A DNA stretch of 64,000 nucleotides from Acidimicrobiales bacterium (GTDB taxonomy: Bacteria; Actinomycetota; Acidimicrobiia; Acidimicrobiales; Aldehydirespiratoraceae). Of this stretch, positions 17,590 to 26,668 are shown piece after piece. Both the position numbers and the translations under genes were made by a program. The DNA is taken from the NCBI GenBank assembly GCA_029246685.1, contig JAQWMR010000004.1, forward strand, positions 1 to 64,000. The letters run 5' to 3'. The notes beneath the pieces were generated by a model. That model saw only the letters and a program-made list of their open reading frames with translations. It was not told the origin of the DNA and ran no database searches. The first letter of the stretch is position 1. Every line of letters starts with the position of its first letter.

Positions 17590-18774
17590 TCAGTCCTTCG
17601 CTGAGAGGCCACCGACGCGTGCCCCAGCCCGCAGGGCGTTGAGCCGGGCTCGACCGGCTTGCGCGGCCTCGGGATCGGGATCGATGTGATCAAGCCGCGT
17701 GTAGACGACCTTGCGAGGAGTCGTGGTCGGCGGAACAGCCATGTGCAGCGTGCAGCTCAGGTGGACCGAGATGTCGCCGGCTCTCGCTGCGAGATCACGG
17801 GTCTCGAGGTCGAGGCCGCGCTGGTCCGGCGACCAGACCAAGGCGCGATGGGTGCCGGGAGCGACGCGCAAGTGGCCGTGGTCGGCGTCGGCGTCGGTGA
17901 CATAGAACCCGACGACCGGCGAGCAGCACTGATAGGAGTGGCGGCCGAGGCTGCAGTCCTTGTGCCACGGCGTGTCGGCGATGCCGTTCACGATTCCCAC
18001 CGGTTTGTCGAGCGCGACCGTGGGTGACGGCGGTACGAGGTCGCAGCCGGTCATCGCCGCGATCTGAGCGATCCGCGGGTCGGCCTTGAGTTCGCGCATC
18101 GCGGCGGAGAATCGCTCGAACGCGATCATCCTTACGAGGTGTCGTTCGCCATCGGCAGTCGCGGCGCGGATGCCCAGGAAGTCGCCCTCGGCAAAGTTCT
18201 CGGCTGCGGTTGCGTAGTCCGCCTCGATGACGGACATCTCCTCGGGAGTGAAGACGCCGCGAATGTGGAGGTAGCCGGCGTCTTCGAGAAACCCGCGCAT
18301 GTCGGATGGGTCGTCGTCGGGCTCGAACGATCGATGCGCGGCTTTGACGGCGATGTCGGCATTCGTGGGTACGGGACGGCCGTCCAGCGCGGCCCGAAGG
18401 ACCACCCACCAATTCATGAGCTGGTCCATCCCCAGCTGCGACATGTCCACGAGGCCGGCGGTGATGAGCGCCATCGGTGTGATCTGGTCGTGGACGATGT
18501 CGGTCCAGTCCTGCGCATCGAGTCGGAACCGGTTGCCAGCCGATCGGCCCGATGCCAGATGGACTCGGTCGCCGTCCCACCGCAGGGTCCAGGCATCGTC
18601 CGCCACCTCGATACTGAGCTCTGCGAGGCCGAGTGCGGGCGCGCCGGGGGCGATGAGGGACTGGTGCTCATCGAGTCGGCTCAGTAGTTCATCGCCGAAG
18701 AAGGCATCGATCTCGAACGGCATTTGGTCGGCGTCGGTGCGACTCCGACAATCGATCGAATTACTCTCGCTCAT
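17590..18774 (-). CDS. SCP2-like/phytanoyl-CoA dioxygenase (PhyH) fusion
   Basis: 394 residues from ATG 18774. The N-terminal 130 residues resemble an SCP2-type sterol/lipid carrier domain (AELSIEVADDAWTLRWDGDRVHL ... LITAGLVDMSQLGMDQLM). The rest is a Fe(II)/2-oxoglutarate oxygenase of the PhyH family, with facial triad candidates His271 and Asp273 (TPWHKDCS), His344 (CTLHMA) and a downstream Arg for 2-oxoglutarate. PhyH enzymes hydroxylate acyl-CoA or other lipids. A carrier domain fused to a hydroxylase suggests channelling of a hydrophobic substrate (inference). Transcribed leftward from the region holding operator F. An in-frame ATG at 18927 would cross that operator. Confidence 0.8.
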   Translation of the reverse strand: MSESNSIDCRSRTDADQMPFEIDAFFGDELLSRLDEHQSLIAPGAPALGLAELSIEVADDAWTLRWDGDRVHLASGRSAGNRFRLDAQDWTDIVHDQITPMALITAGLVDMSQLGMDQLMNWWVVLRAALDGRPVPTNADIAVKAAHRSFEPDDDPSDMRGFLEDAGYLHIRGVFTPEEMSVIEADYATAAENFAEGDFLGIRAATADGERHLVRMIAFERFSAAMRELKADPRIAQIAAMTGCDLVPPSPTVALDKPVGIVNGIADTPWHKDCSLGRHSYQCCSPVVGFYVTDADADHGHLRVAPGTHRALVWSPDQRGLDLETRDLAARAGDISVHLSCTLHMAVPPTTTPRKVVYTRLDHIDPDPEAAQAGRARLNALRAGARVGGLSAKD

Positions 18775-18845
18775 GAGTGCTCTCCTCGGTTCAGCGTTGC
18801 GTTGGCATGTGGAGTGGACGGCGGGCTTGATCGATCCTAGATTTG

Positions 18846-18865
18846 GTAATGGTGCAATCTTACTA
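18846..18865 (+). promoter_or_regulatory. island operator F
   Basis: GTAATGGTGCAATCTTACTA, identical to operator A at all 14 conserved positions. It lies between the leftward PhyH gene and the rightward lipoprotein/transporter genes and overlaps the earliest possible start codons of the lipoprotein. Confidence 0.65.
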
Positions 18866-19316
18866 CGATAAAGCCGGCCGATGTCGAGCGCAGCTCGTGC
18901 TCTTCGCCGCGCTGTCGCTGCCTGCACTCGCTTGCGCCTCGCCCTCGCCCAACGCCGGCGTGTGCGACGTCGCCCTGATCGTCACGATGGAGTCCCTCGA
19001 CGCGGGCCTCACCGAGCCGGGCGAGTTGCGGCACGGTCGCTCCCTGGAGCGAGACGACGGCAGCGTGATGGTGAGCGCGGAGTTCCTGCCCGCCGACAAG
19101 GACGACGACTACGACGGTGACATTTTGACCTGGTTCACCGACGACCCGACCGGGTCCGAGTTTGTATCGGTCGACGCGAACGCGCGCGAGTTCTCCGACT
19201 GGCCGGCGGCTGCGTTTGCAGTGGACGAGGACGGCGCCGTGGCATCACGCGGCTGTGTCCTCACCGTTCGCGGCGAGCTGATCGACGGGTGCGACGAGAC
19301 GGAGGGGAATTGCTGA
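18849..19316 (+). CDS. small lipoprotein ahead of the ABC transporters
   Basis: A short secreted lipoprotein of up to 155 residues: Arg-containing N region (GRCRAQ), hydrophobic VLFAALSLPALA and lipobox ALAC, then a mature acidic domain. It is unrecognised beyond that. The start is uncertain: TTG 18843, ATG 18849 and GTG 18852 all fall in or near operator F, while GTG 18897 would give a minimal signal peptide. The stop overlaps the start of the fused importer. Its position suggests an accessory subunit of the uptake system. Four Cys in the mature part could form disulfides. Confidence 0.6.
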   Translation: MVQSYYDKAGRCRAQLVLFAALSLPALACASPSPNAGVCDVALIVTMESLDAGLTEPGELRHGRSLERDDGSVMVSAEFLPADKDDDYDGDILTWFTDDPTGSEFVSVDANAREFSDWPAAAFAVDEDGAVASRGCVLTVRGELIDGCDETEGNC

Positions 19317-22300
19317 GCCTGAACCTTCCCCGGCCGCTCCTGTATCTAGCCGTGTGGGCGGTGGGCGTCGGTGCGCTTCAGTTTCTGTGGCCGACTCCGC
19401 CGGGTGTGATTGTGCAAGGGGTGATCGTCGGGTCGCTCACCGCACTGATCGCGATCGGGTTGTCGCTGGTCTACAAGACGAATGGCACCATCAATTTCGC
19501 TCAGGCCGAGATGGGTGTCGTCCCGGCAACACTCGGTCTTTCGCTGCTGACGGATTGGGGGTGGCCCTACTTCGTCGTCCTGCCGGTGACGCTCGTCGCT
19601 GCGCTACTTCTCGGCTCGCTGGTGGAGTTCGTTGTCATCCGCCGCTTTGAGAACGCGCCGCGCTTGATCCTGACCGTGGCGACGATCGGACTGGCACAGT
19701 TCCTCATCGGTGTCGCGTTCTTCATTCCGACGCTCTTCCGAGACTCTGGAGCGGCCCTCAGTTTCCCTCGGTTCGAGCCGCCCTTCGACGTGAGTTTCGA
19801 GATCGATCCGATCGTGTTCAGCGGAAACGACGTGATGGCGATCGTCATCGTCCCCATCGCCATCGTTGGACTGCTGGCGTTCCTCAACCGGACCGATCTG
19901 GGCACCGCCGTGCGGGCCAGTGCGGAAAGTCGCGACCGGGCCTCGCTCATCGGGATCGATGTGCGCGGCACACAGAACGTGGTGTGGATGATCGCCGCGT
20001 TGCTCGCGACTGTCGGCATGTTGCTCAGGGCGGGGATGTTTGGGCTTCCGCTCGGCCCGGCGCTCGGTCCGGCGATCTTGTTGCGCGCCCTTACCGCTGC
20101 AGTGATGGGCCGAATGGGGAACTACACAGTGATGTTCGCCGGCGCGACGTTCATCGGCGTGCTCGAAACCGCCATCATCTGGAACGAAGACAACGCCGAC
20201 CTGATCGACCCCGTCCTGTTCGTCGTGGTCGTCGGGGTCCTGCTCTTTCAACGCCGCAAGTCTGGTACCCGTGTGGATCGGCAAGCCGACGCCCCCTGGG
20301 ACCAGGTCGCATCGGTCAAGAAGATTCCCCGCGAGCTCGCCGGGCTCCCCGAGGTCGACTGGGGCGGTTGGGTCATGAAGGCCGCAGGAATCGGCTTTCT
20401 CCTCTGGCTGCCGTTTCTCCTGGGCGACTCGGACACCAATTTTGCCGCGGTCGTGATGATCTACTCGATCATTGCCGTGAGCATGGTCATTCTCACGGGT
20501 TGGGCCGGCGAGGTCAGCCTCGGACAAATGGGGTTTGTCGCCATCGGCGCCGCGGTCGCAGCAGTGGTCAATGTCCACCATCAGTGGGATCTCACCATCA
20601 CGCTCCTGTTCTCGGGCGTGGTCGGAGCGCTGGTCGCGGTGCTGGTCGGCCTCCCCGCGCTACGGATTCGCGGGTTGTTTCTGGCCGTGACCACGCTCGG
20701 CTTCTCGGTGGCCACCGCATCTTTCCTGCTCGACTCGGATCGCTTCACGTTTCTCCCCGACAACATCAACGAGCGGGTGACGCGGCTTCCGCTGTTTGGC
20801 CGAGTCGATGTGGCGAGCGAGCATGCCTTCTACTACGTGTGCCTTGCGGTCCTGATCTGTGTGCTGTGGACGGTGTCACGACTCGAGGCCACCCGCACTG
20901 CGCGTGTTCTCAAGGCCACCCGCGACAACGAGGACAACGCCCAGGCGTTTGGCGTCAACCTGACGCGCACGAAGCTCATGGCCTTCGCGATCTCGGGGTT
21001 CTACGCCTCGCTGGCCGGGGGACTCTTCACGCTCCACCAGCAAGCGCTCGGCCAGGGTTCGTTCTCTCCGGGACAGAGCATCCGAGTCCTCACGATGGTG
21101 GTGATCGGTGGCCTGGGGTCGGTTCCCGGCGCCATTCTCGGCGCGATCTTCCTCCAAGGCACCGAATACTTCGGCGAGGACATCCCCGCCGACATTCGCC
21201 CGTTCTGGCTGTTCGCGGCGAGCGGGATCGGCCTCCTCGTCGTACTCATGTTCCTTCGCGATGGTCTGGGCGGTGTGCTCTACGACGTGCGACGCCGCCT
21301 TCTCGGGATCGTGTCGTTCCGCCGACAGATCCCGGTGCCCAGCCTGTTCGCCGATCAGCGAGTCGACGATCGGCTGGCGCCGGACGAGCACGACGGCGAG
21401 GGCCACTCCCTGCCGGTCGTCATGCCCCGGGCGCCCCGCCGCGACGCCAAGGGAGTGTTTCGTCACCTACCGAGCGAACCGGCTCCAGCGATCGACTACT
21501 TCACGTACCCAGATGTGTTTGTGGGTGACGACCAGGCGACGTCATTGATCAGTGTGCGATCCATCGATGTGTCCTACGGACCGGTGCAGGTGCTCTTTGG
21601 TGTGAACATCGAGATCGAAGAGGGCGAGATCGTGGCGCTCCTCGGAACGAACGGCGCCGGGAAGTCGACGGTGCTGCGGGCCATGTCCGGGCTGACCGTG
21701 CCACATGGAGGCTCGGTCTCGCTCGATGGGGCCGACATCACGAACATGGCCCCCCACCGGATCGCCCGTTCCGGAATCGCCCAGGTCCCCGGTGGAAAGG
21801 GCGTGTTCCCCTCGTTGACCGTCGGGGAGAACCTCTCGCTCGGCGGGTGGCTGCACCGCCACGACCCGAAACACGGCCCCGCCGAGACCGAGCGTGTGTT
21901 GAAGCTGTTCCCGGTCCTGCGCGAAAAGCTACGAGAACCGGCTGCAAACCTCTCCGGCGGCCAGCAGCAGATGCTGACGCTTGCGATGGCCCTCATGGCC
22001 AAACCTCGGGTCTTGCTCATCGACGAGCTTTCGCTCGGCCTCGCGCCGGTGGTGGTCGAGGAGCTGCTCGACGTCGTGCGGGAGATGCACGCTGAGGGCG
22101 TGACGATCGTCGTCGTCGAACAGTCGGTCAACATTGCGCTCACAATCGCCGACACCGCGTTCTTCATGGAGAAGGGAGAGGTGCGGTTCCGGGGACCGAC
22201 TGCGGATCTCCTCGAGCGCGACGATGTGCTGCGATCGGTCTTTCTCGGCGGCGCGGCGGCGAGCGCGAGCGTTGCTCCGAGGCGCAAGGCCGCGGAAGTC

Positions 22301-23104
22301 GAGGGCGCGCCGCGTTTACGGGTCGAAGGCTTGTCGAAGTCGTTCGCCGGCAACCGGGCGGTGAACGACGTGTCGCTCGAGGTTGCGGCCGGCGAAATAG
22401 TCGGCGTGATCGGCCCCAACGGCGCGGGCAAGACGACGGTGTTCGATCTGATCGCCGGCCTGCAGACGCCGGATGTGGGCGAGGTCCTGCTTGACGGCCT
22501 CGACGTGACCACTCTTTCGCCGGACCGCCGGGCTCGCCTCGGGCTGGGCCATTCGTTCCAGGATTCCCGGCTCTTCGGGTCGCTGACGGTTGAAGAGGTT
22601 GTCAAAGTGGCACTGGACCAGAAGCTGACCAATCACGATCCGATCGCGGCCGCGCTCGGTTTTCCCGACGTGCGATTCGCCGAGCAGCAAATGCAGGAGC
22701 GGGTCGACGAGCTCATCGAGCGTCTTGGCTTGATTGCATTCCGCGACAAGTTCGTGTCCGAACTCTCCACCGGAAGCCGGCGGATCGTCGATCTCGCTTG
22801 TCAAGCGGCGAGTGAGCCGCGAGTGATCCTCCTCGATGAGCCTTCCTCCGGCATCGCACAACGGGAGGCCGAGGAACTCGGTCCGTTGCTGACCTCGATG
22901 CGTGACGACACCGGTGCCAGCCTGCTTGTCATCGATCACGACATCTCCGTCCTGGCCTCGATCAGCGACCGCATGATTGCGTTAGATCTCGGAGCGGTAG
23001 TGGCCGAGGGCAGCCCTGAGCAGGTGCTGAACGATCCGGTTGTGGTCTCGTCGTACCTCGGCGGCGATCGGGCCGCCATCGAACGCTCGGGAGTGGGTCG
23101 ATGA
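19310..23104 (+). CDS. four-domain fused branched-chain-type ABC importer (LivH-LivM-LivF-LivG)
   Basis: One 1264-residue chain carries a complete Liv-type transporter core: a LivH-like permease (YKTNGTINFAQAEMG), a LivM-like permease (TGWAGEVSLGQMGFVAIGAA; second EAA-like region GGLGSVPGAILGA), a LivF-like ATPase from about residue 745 (Walker A GTNGAGKST, signature LSGGQQQ, Walker B VLLIDE), and a LivG-like ATPase from about residue 1000 (GPNGAGKTT, signature LSTGSRR, VILLDEPSS). These are normally four separate genes. The TTG start at 19310 overlaps the lipoprotein stop and follows GGAGGGG; a GTG at 19289 is the alternative. The ligand is probably a pathway substrate delivered by the protein at 15438 (inference). 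The next gene overlaps by four bases. Confidence 0.88.
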   Translation: MLSLNLPRPLLYLAVWAVGVGALQFLWPTPPGVIVQGVIVGSLTALIAIGLSLVYKTNGTINFAQAEMGVVPATLGLSLLTDWGWPYFVVLPVTLVAALLLGSLVEFVVIRRFENAPRLILTVATIGLAQFLIGVAFFIPTLFRDSGAALSFPRFEPPFDVSFEIDPIVFSGNDVMAIVIVPIAIVGLLAFLNRTDLGTAVRASAESRDRASLIGIDVRGTQNVVWMIAALLATVGMLLRAGMFGLPLGPALGPAILLRALTAAVMGRMGNYTVMFAGATFIGVLETAIIWNEDNADLIDPVLFVVVVGVLLFQRRKSGTRVDRQADAPWDQVASVKKIPRELAGLPEVDWGGWVMKAAGIGFLLWLPFLLGDSDTNFAAVVMIYSIIAVSMVILTGWAGEVSLGQMGFVAIGAAVAAVVNVHHQWDLTITLLFSGVVGALVAVLVGLPALRIRGLFLAVTTLGFSVATASFLLDSDRFTFLPDNINERVTRLPLFGRVDVASEHAFYYVCLAVLICVLWTVSRLEATRTARVLKATRDNEDNAQAFGVNLTRTKLMAFAISGFYASLAGGLFTLHQQALGQGSFSPGQSIRVLTMVVIGGLGSVPGAILGAIFLQGTEYFGEDIPADIRPFWLFAASGIGLLVVLMFLRDGLGGVLYDVRRRLLGIVSFRRQIPVPSLFADQRVDDRLAPDEHDGEGHSLPVVMPRAPRRDAKGVFRHLPSEPAPAIDYFTYPDVFVGDDQATSLISVRSIDVSYGPVQVLFGVNIEIEEGEIVALLGTNGAGKSTVLRAMSGLTVPHGGSVSLDGADITNMAPHRIARSGIAQVPGGKGVFPSLTVGENLSLGGWLHRHDPKHGPAETERVLKLFPVLREKLREPAANLSGGQQQMLTLAMALMAKPRVLLIDELSLGLAPVVVEELLDVVREMHAEGVTIVVVEQSVNIALTIADTAFFMEKGEVRFRGPTADLLERDDVLRSVFLGGAAASASVAPRRKAAEVEGAPRLRVEGLSKSFAGNRAVNDVSLEVAAGEIVGVIGPNGAGKTTVFDLIAGLQTPDVGEVLLDGLDVTTLSPDRRARLGLGHSFQDSRLFGSLTVEEVVKVALDQKLTNHDPIAAALGFPDVRFAEQQMQERVDELIERLGLIAFRDKFVSELSTGSRRIVDLACQAASEPRVILLDEPSSGIAQREAEELGPLLTSMRDDTGASLLVIDHDISVLASISDRMIALDLGAVVAEGSPEQVLNDPVVVSSYLGGDRAAIERSGVGR

Positions 23105-26100
23105 CCGCGATCGCTCGGATCGAAGAGGCTCGGAGTCGGCTGCTGGATCGCATCGCGATCGTACGTCGCTCCGTGATCTGGATGCTGCTGTCGCGCCAGC
23201 GGAAGATGATCCGCTGGCTGGTCGTCCTGCTGTTCGTTCAGCTGGTTGCCCAACTTGCGGTCACGAGTGCGACGGTCGAGATGGTCGACAACGGGATTGT
23301 CGATCAGGCGGTTCCGCTCGGCGATTATGTCGCCTACATCGCGAAGCTCGCAATAGTCCTGCTTGTGGCCGGCTTCGGCAGCCGCCAGATCAGCTCTCGA
23401 CTCGGCTACCAACTCGAGTTCGACCTGCGGACGTGGCTCTATACGCGGGTGCAGTGGGCCGACCTCCGCAAGCTCGACAAGGTCGCGAGCGGTCAGCTCG
23501 TGACCCGCTCAATGACCGATCTCAAGATGCTGCAGCGCATCATTCAGTTCCTGCCGGCGATGGCCACGCTCGCACCCGCCACACTCGCCCTGCTGCTCTT
23601 CCTCGCCTACCTGAGCCCGCCAATGGCCTTGATCGCGGCAACGGCACTGCCGCTCAACCTGTGGCTCCTCTCGAAGTTTCGCGTGCGGTTGTGGGGACTG
23701 AGCTGGGCCGTGCTCAATGAGCGAGCTGAGGTTGCGAGTGCCGTGGACGAGCCGGTGCGGGGCGTGCGGGTCATGCGGGCGTTTGGCCGCGAAGACCAGG
23801 AACGCGGCCGGCTGCGAGACACCGCCCTGCGTACCTACCGCCTCGCGATGACAAGAACCCGTCTCGTCGCCCGCTACGACATCCTTCTCAAGGCCGTGCC
23901 TCTCGTCGTGAACGCGCTGCTTCTTGTCGTTGGGGCGCGCCTCATGGCATCGGAAGACCTCTCGGTCGGCGTCTTCCTGGTCGCGTTCCAGATCGCCGGA
24001 TTCGTGACAGTGATCGCGCAGTTGCTCGACGAGTTGGCGAGTGCCTGGCAGTTCCTCCGTAGTGCGCAGACGCGGCTCTCTGAGGTGCTCGCGCTCGGTG
24101 CTCATCCGGGTGAGGGTCGTCCCGCAGCCGAACACTTCGAGGGGATGGAGTTGCGCAACGCCGGTGTCACACTCGACGGCACTCCGGTGCTCGACGACAT
24201 CTCTGTCGTGGCGCGGCCGGGCACGCTCGTGGTGGTCACCGGTCCGCCGGGGTCCGGGAAGACAACGCTCGCCAACCTGGTCGGCGGTCTGGTCGGACCG
24301 AGCACTGGTGAGGTGCTTCTTGACGGCCGCCCGCTCGCTGATCTCGACATCACCACGATCCGCCGCATGGTCCGCATCGTTGCGGAGGATCCGGTGCTGT
24401 TCTCCGGGACGATCCGTCAGAACCTCGACCTTGGCGCGGCATGGACGGTCACCGACGAGGAGATCGAGGCCGCGCTGTATGCCGCGGGGGCCGAGGACAT
24501 CGTCGCCGACATGGCCGCCAGTCTCGACACTCCTGTGGGCGACCGTGGCTTGACCCTCTCGGGCGGCCAGCGGCAGCGGCTGGCCCTGGCCCGGGCGCTC
24601 GTGTCGAAGCCCCGCGTGGTCGTGATGGACGACGCATTGTCCGCCGTTAATCCGGCTCACGAGATGGAGATCCTGCGGCGGGTGCGCGAGTTCCTGCCCC
24701 AGTCGACGATCCTCGCGATCAGTCGCCGGTCGGGCCCGGCCACCATCGCCGACACCGTTCTCGAACTCGCGGCTCGTTCCATTCAGACCTCCACGGCAGC
24801 CTTGGACGCGCCGTCCGAGAGTGTCGAAGGCGGTGGCAACTCCGAGCTCATGGACGTGGTCAGTTCACTCGAGGTCAGTGATGAGGAACCGATCATCTCC
24901 GACGCGGCCTGCAACGTGGATGACATGCCGAAGGTGCGGTCGCTCGTGAGGCTCAGCCTCTCTGCGGTCGCCATTGCGCTCGTCCTGTTGATCCTGAACA
25001 CGCTCGCCGGGCTTGGACCGGAGTTGCTGTTCGCCGAGGCAACCGAGGCCGCCGAGGACAAGGAAACCTCACGGATCTACGGCATCGGTCTTGCCGTGGC
25101 CGGTGTGGGTCTCGTTTTTGCGGTGTCCGGCTATTTCATGCGGATCGTGGTGACCAAGGTCGCCCAGTCGCTCGTCTATCTCCTTCGACGCCGGGTGTTT
25201 CTCCGGCTCACGAACCTCGGCATCGACTTCTACGACCGCGAACTTCCCGGTGAGGTTGCCGCCCGAGTGGTGAACGACCTCGACACGATTCTCGGATTCG
25301 TCGCAGAGCGGTTGTTTCGGTTCCTCTCGAACATCGCCCGATTCGCGGTCGCCCTCATCGCAGTGATGGTGATCATGCCCGAGCTGACGGCCACGATTCT
25401 GACGGTCGCGGCGGTGATCGTCGTGCTCACGATCATCCAGCTGTACCTGGGTCTGCGCGCCTTTCACCGAGCCCGCGATGATCTCGGTCGCACGGTTGCG
25501 ACATTCGAGGAACACTTTGCTGGCCGGGCGGAGTTGCGGGCCTGTGGCGCAACCGAGAAGGCAAACCGTGGTTTCGTCGAGGACGCCTGGGAGCTGCGAC
25601 AGAGTCGGCGCTGGGCCACATCGATCGCGAACGGCTACAGCGAACTCGTGGGCTTCATCACCCACGTCGGTGGCGCGTTGATCCTCGCGACCGCAGGCGA
25701 CGCGGTCCTCACCGGAGCCGCAACCGTCGGTGCCGCGCTGTCGGCTCGGCTTGTTTCGCAGCAAGCGCTGGCGCCCTTGTCACTGATGAGCACGATCTAC
25801 ACGGAGATGCTCGATGCACGCGTGTCGTGGGGGCGGCTGGCGGAACCGTTCGAGACTCCGATTCTGCCGGTGGAACGAGACGGGGCCGACGAGGCTCCTC
25901 AGCTCGATGGAACCGTCACATTCGAGGCGGTCACGTTCAGGTACCCGAACACCGAGCGCCGGGTCCTCGACGAGGTGTCGTTCACGCTCCCGACGGGTTC
26001 GGTCACCGCGCTCGTGGGATTCACGGGTGCGGGGAAGTCATCCATCACGAAGCTTCTTACCCGCATGTACGACCCGACGGAGGGCCGGATCCTCGCCGAC

Positions 26101-26646
26101 GAGATCGATATCCGCGACTTCAGCTCGCGCTCGTATCGGCGTCGACTGGGCGTAGTGCCGCAGGATGCATTCCTCTTTAAAGGAACGATCCGCTCAAACA
26201 TCGCCTACGGCCGACCAGAGGCCACCGATGAGGAGATCGACGCCGCGGTCCGAGCGGTAGGCGCCCACGAGGCACTCGCCGCGATGGCCGGGGGCTACGA
26301 CCACGCTGTCGACGAAGAGGCCCGCAACCTCACGGCGGCGCAGCGTCAACTCGTCGCGATCGCGCGGGTGTGGCTCTGCGAGCCGGACGTCCTTGTCCTC
26401 GATGAGGCCACGTCGAGCCTCGACGGTCCGCTGGAGGATCGCGTTCTCGAGGCAGTGCGCGCCCTCGGCGTGACCACACTCACGGTGACCCATCGCCCGA
26501 ATGTCGCTCGGCAGTCCGACCTGGCCATCGTGTTGGAGGCGGGCCGGATCGTCGAGACTGGCGCCCCCGACGATCTGATAGGTACCAATTCGGCCTACGA
26601 CCGCCTCTGGTCGTTCGACGGATCTTCCACAGTGGACCGGTCTTAG
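23101..26646 (+). CDS. fused ABC exporter, two TMD-NBD halves
   Basis: 1181 residues in the order TMD1-NBD1-TMD2-NBD2, like a heterodimeric type IV exporter joined in one chain. NBD1: Walker A GPPGSGKTT near 380, signature LSGGQRQRL, Walker B VVVMDDALS, where Asp replaces the catalytic Glu. NBD2: Walker A GFTGAGKSS near 972, signature LTAAQRQL (degenerate), Walker B VLVLDEATSS with the Glu present. Thus one composite ATP site is canonical and one degenerate, as known for TM287/288-type exporters. The ATGA overlap with the importer gene implies coupled production of an uptake and an efflux system, perhaps for substrate and a toxic intermediate (inference). Confidence 0.87.
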   Translation: MTAIARIEEARSRLLDRIAIVRRSVIWMLLSRQRKMIRWLVVLLFVQLVAQLAVTSATVEMVDNGIVDQAVPLGDYVAYIAKLAIVLLVAGFGSRQISSRLGYQLEFDLRTWLYTRVQWADLRKLDKVASGQLVTRSMTDLKMLQRIIQFLPAMATLAPATLALLLFLAYLSPPMALIAATALPLNLWLLSKFRVRLWGLSWAVLNERAEVASAVDEPVRGVRVMRAFGREDQERGRLRDTALRTYRLAMTRTRLVARYDILLKAVPLVVNALLLVVGARLMASEDLSVGVFLVAFQIAGFVTVIAQLLDELASAWQFLRSAQTRLSEVLALGAHPGEGRPAAEHFEGMELRNAGVTLDGTPVLDDISVVARPGTLVVVTGPPGSGKTTLANLVGGLVGPSTGEVLLDGRPLADLDITTIRRMVRIVAEDPVLFSGTIRQNLDLGAAWTVTDEEIEAALYAAGAEDIVADMAASLDTPVGDRGLTLSGGQRQRLALARALVSKPRVVVMDDALSAVNPAHEMEILRRVREFLPQSTILAISRRSGPATIADTVLELAARSIQTSTAALDAPSESVEGGGNSELMDVVSSLEVSDEEPIISDAACNVDDMPKVRSLVRLSLSAVAIALVLLILNTLAGLGPELLFAEATEAAEDKETSRIYGIGLAVAGVGLVFAVSGYFMRIVVTKVAQSLVYLLRRRVFLRLTNLGIDFYDRELPGEVAARVVNDLDTILGFVAERLFRFLSNIARFAVALIAVMVIMPELTATILTVAAVIVVLTIIQLYLGLRAFHRARDDLGRTVATFEEHFAGRAELRACGATEKANRGFVEDAWELRQSRRWATSIANGYSELVGFITHVGGALILATAGDAVLTGAATVGAALSARLVSQQALAPLSLMSTIYTEMLDARVSWGRLAEPFETPILPVERDGADEAPQLDGTVTFEAVTFRYPNTERRVLDEVSFTLPTGSVTALVGFTGAGKSSITKLLTRMYDPTEGRILADEIDIRDFSSRSYRRRLGVVPQDAFLFKGTIRSNIAYGRPEATDEEIDAAVRAVGAHEALAAMAGGYDHAVDEEARNLTAAQRQLVAIARVWLCEPDVLVLDEATSSLDGPLEDRVLEAVRALGVTTLTVTHRPNVARQSDLAIVLEAGRIVETGAPDDLIGTNSAYDRLWSFDGSSTVDRS

Positions 26647-26665
26647 TAATGTCGATACATTAGAA
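26646..26665 (+). promoter_or_regulatory. island operator G with leaderless promoter
   Basis: GTAATGTCGATACATTAGAA, weaker against operator A (about 10 of 14) but holding the symmetric core TAATG-N6-CATTA. It overlaps a candidate -10 box TACATT (26656-26661) that ends seven bases before the ATG at 26669, the spacing of a leaderless promoter. Confidence 0.55.
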
Positions 26666-26668
26666 ATC

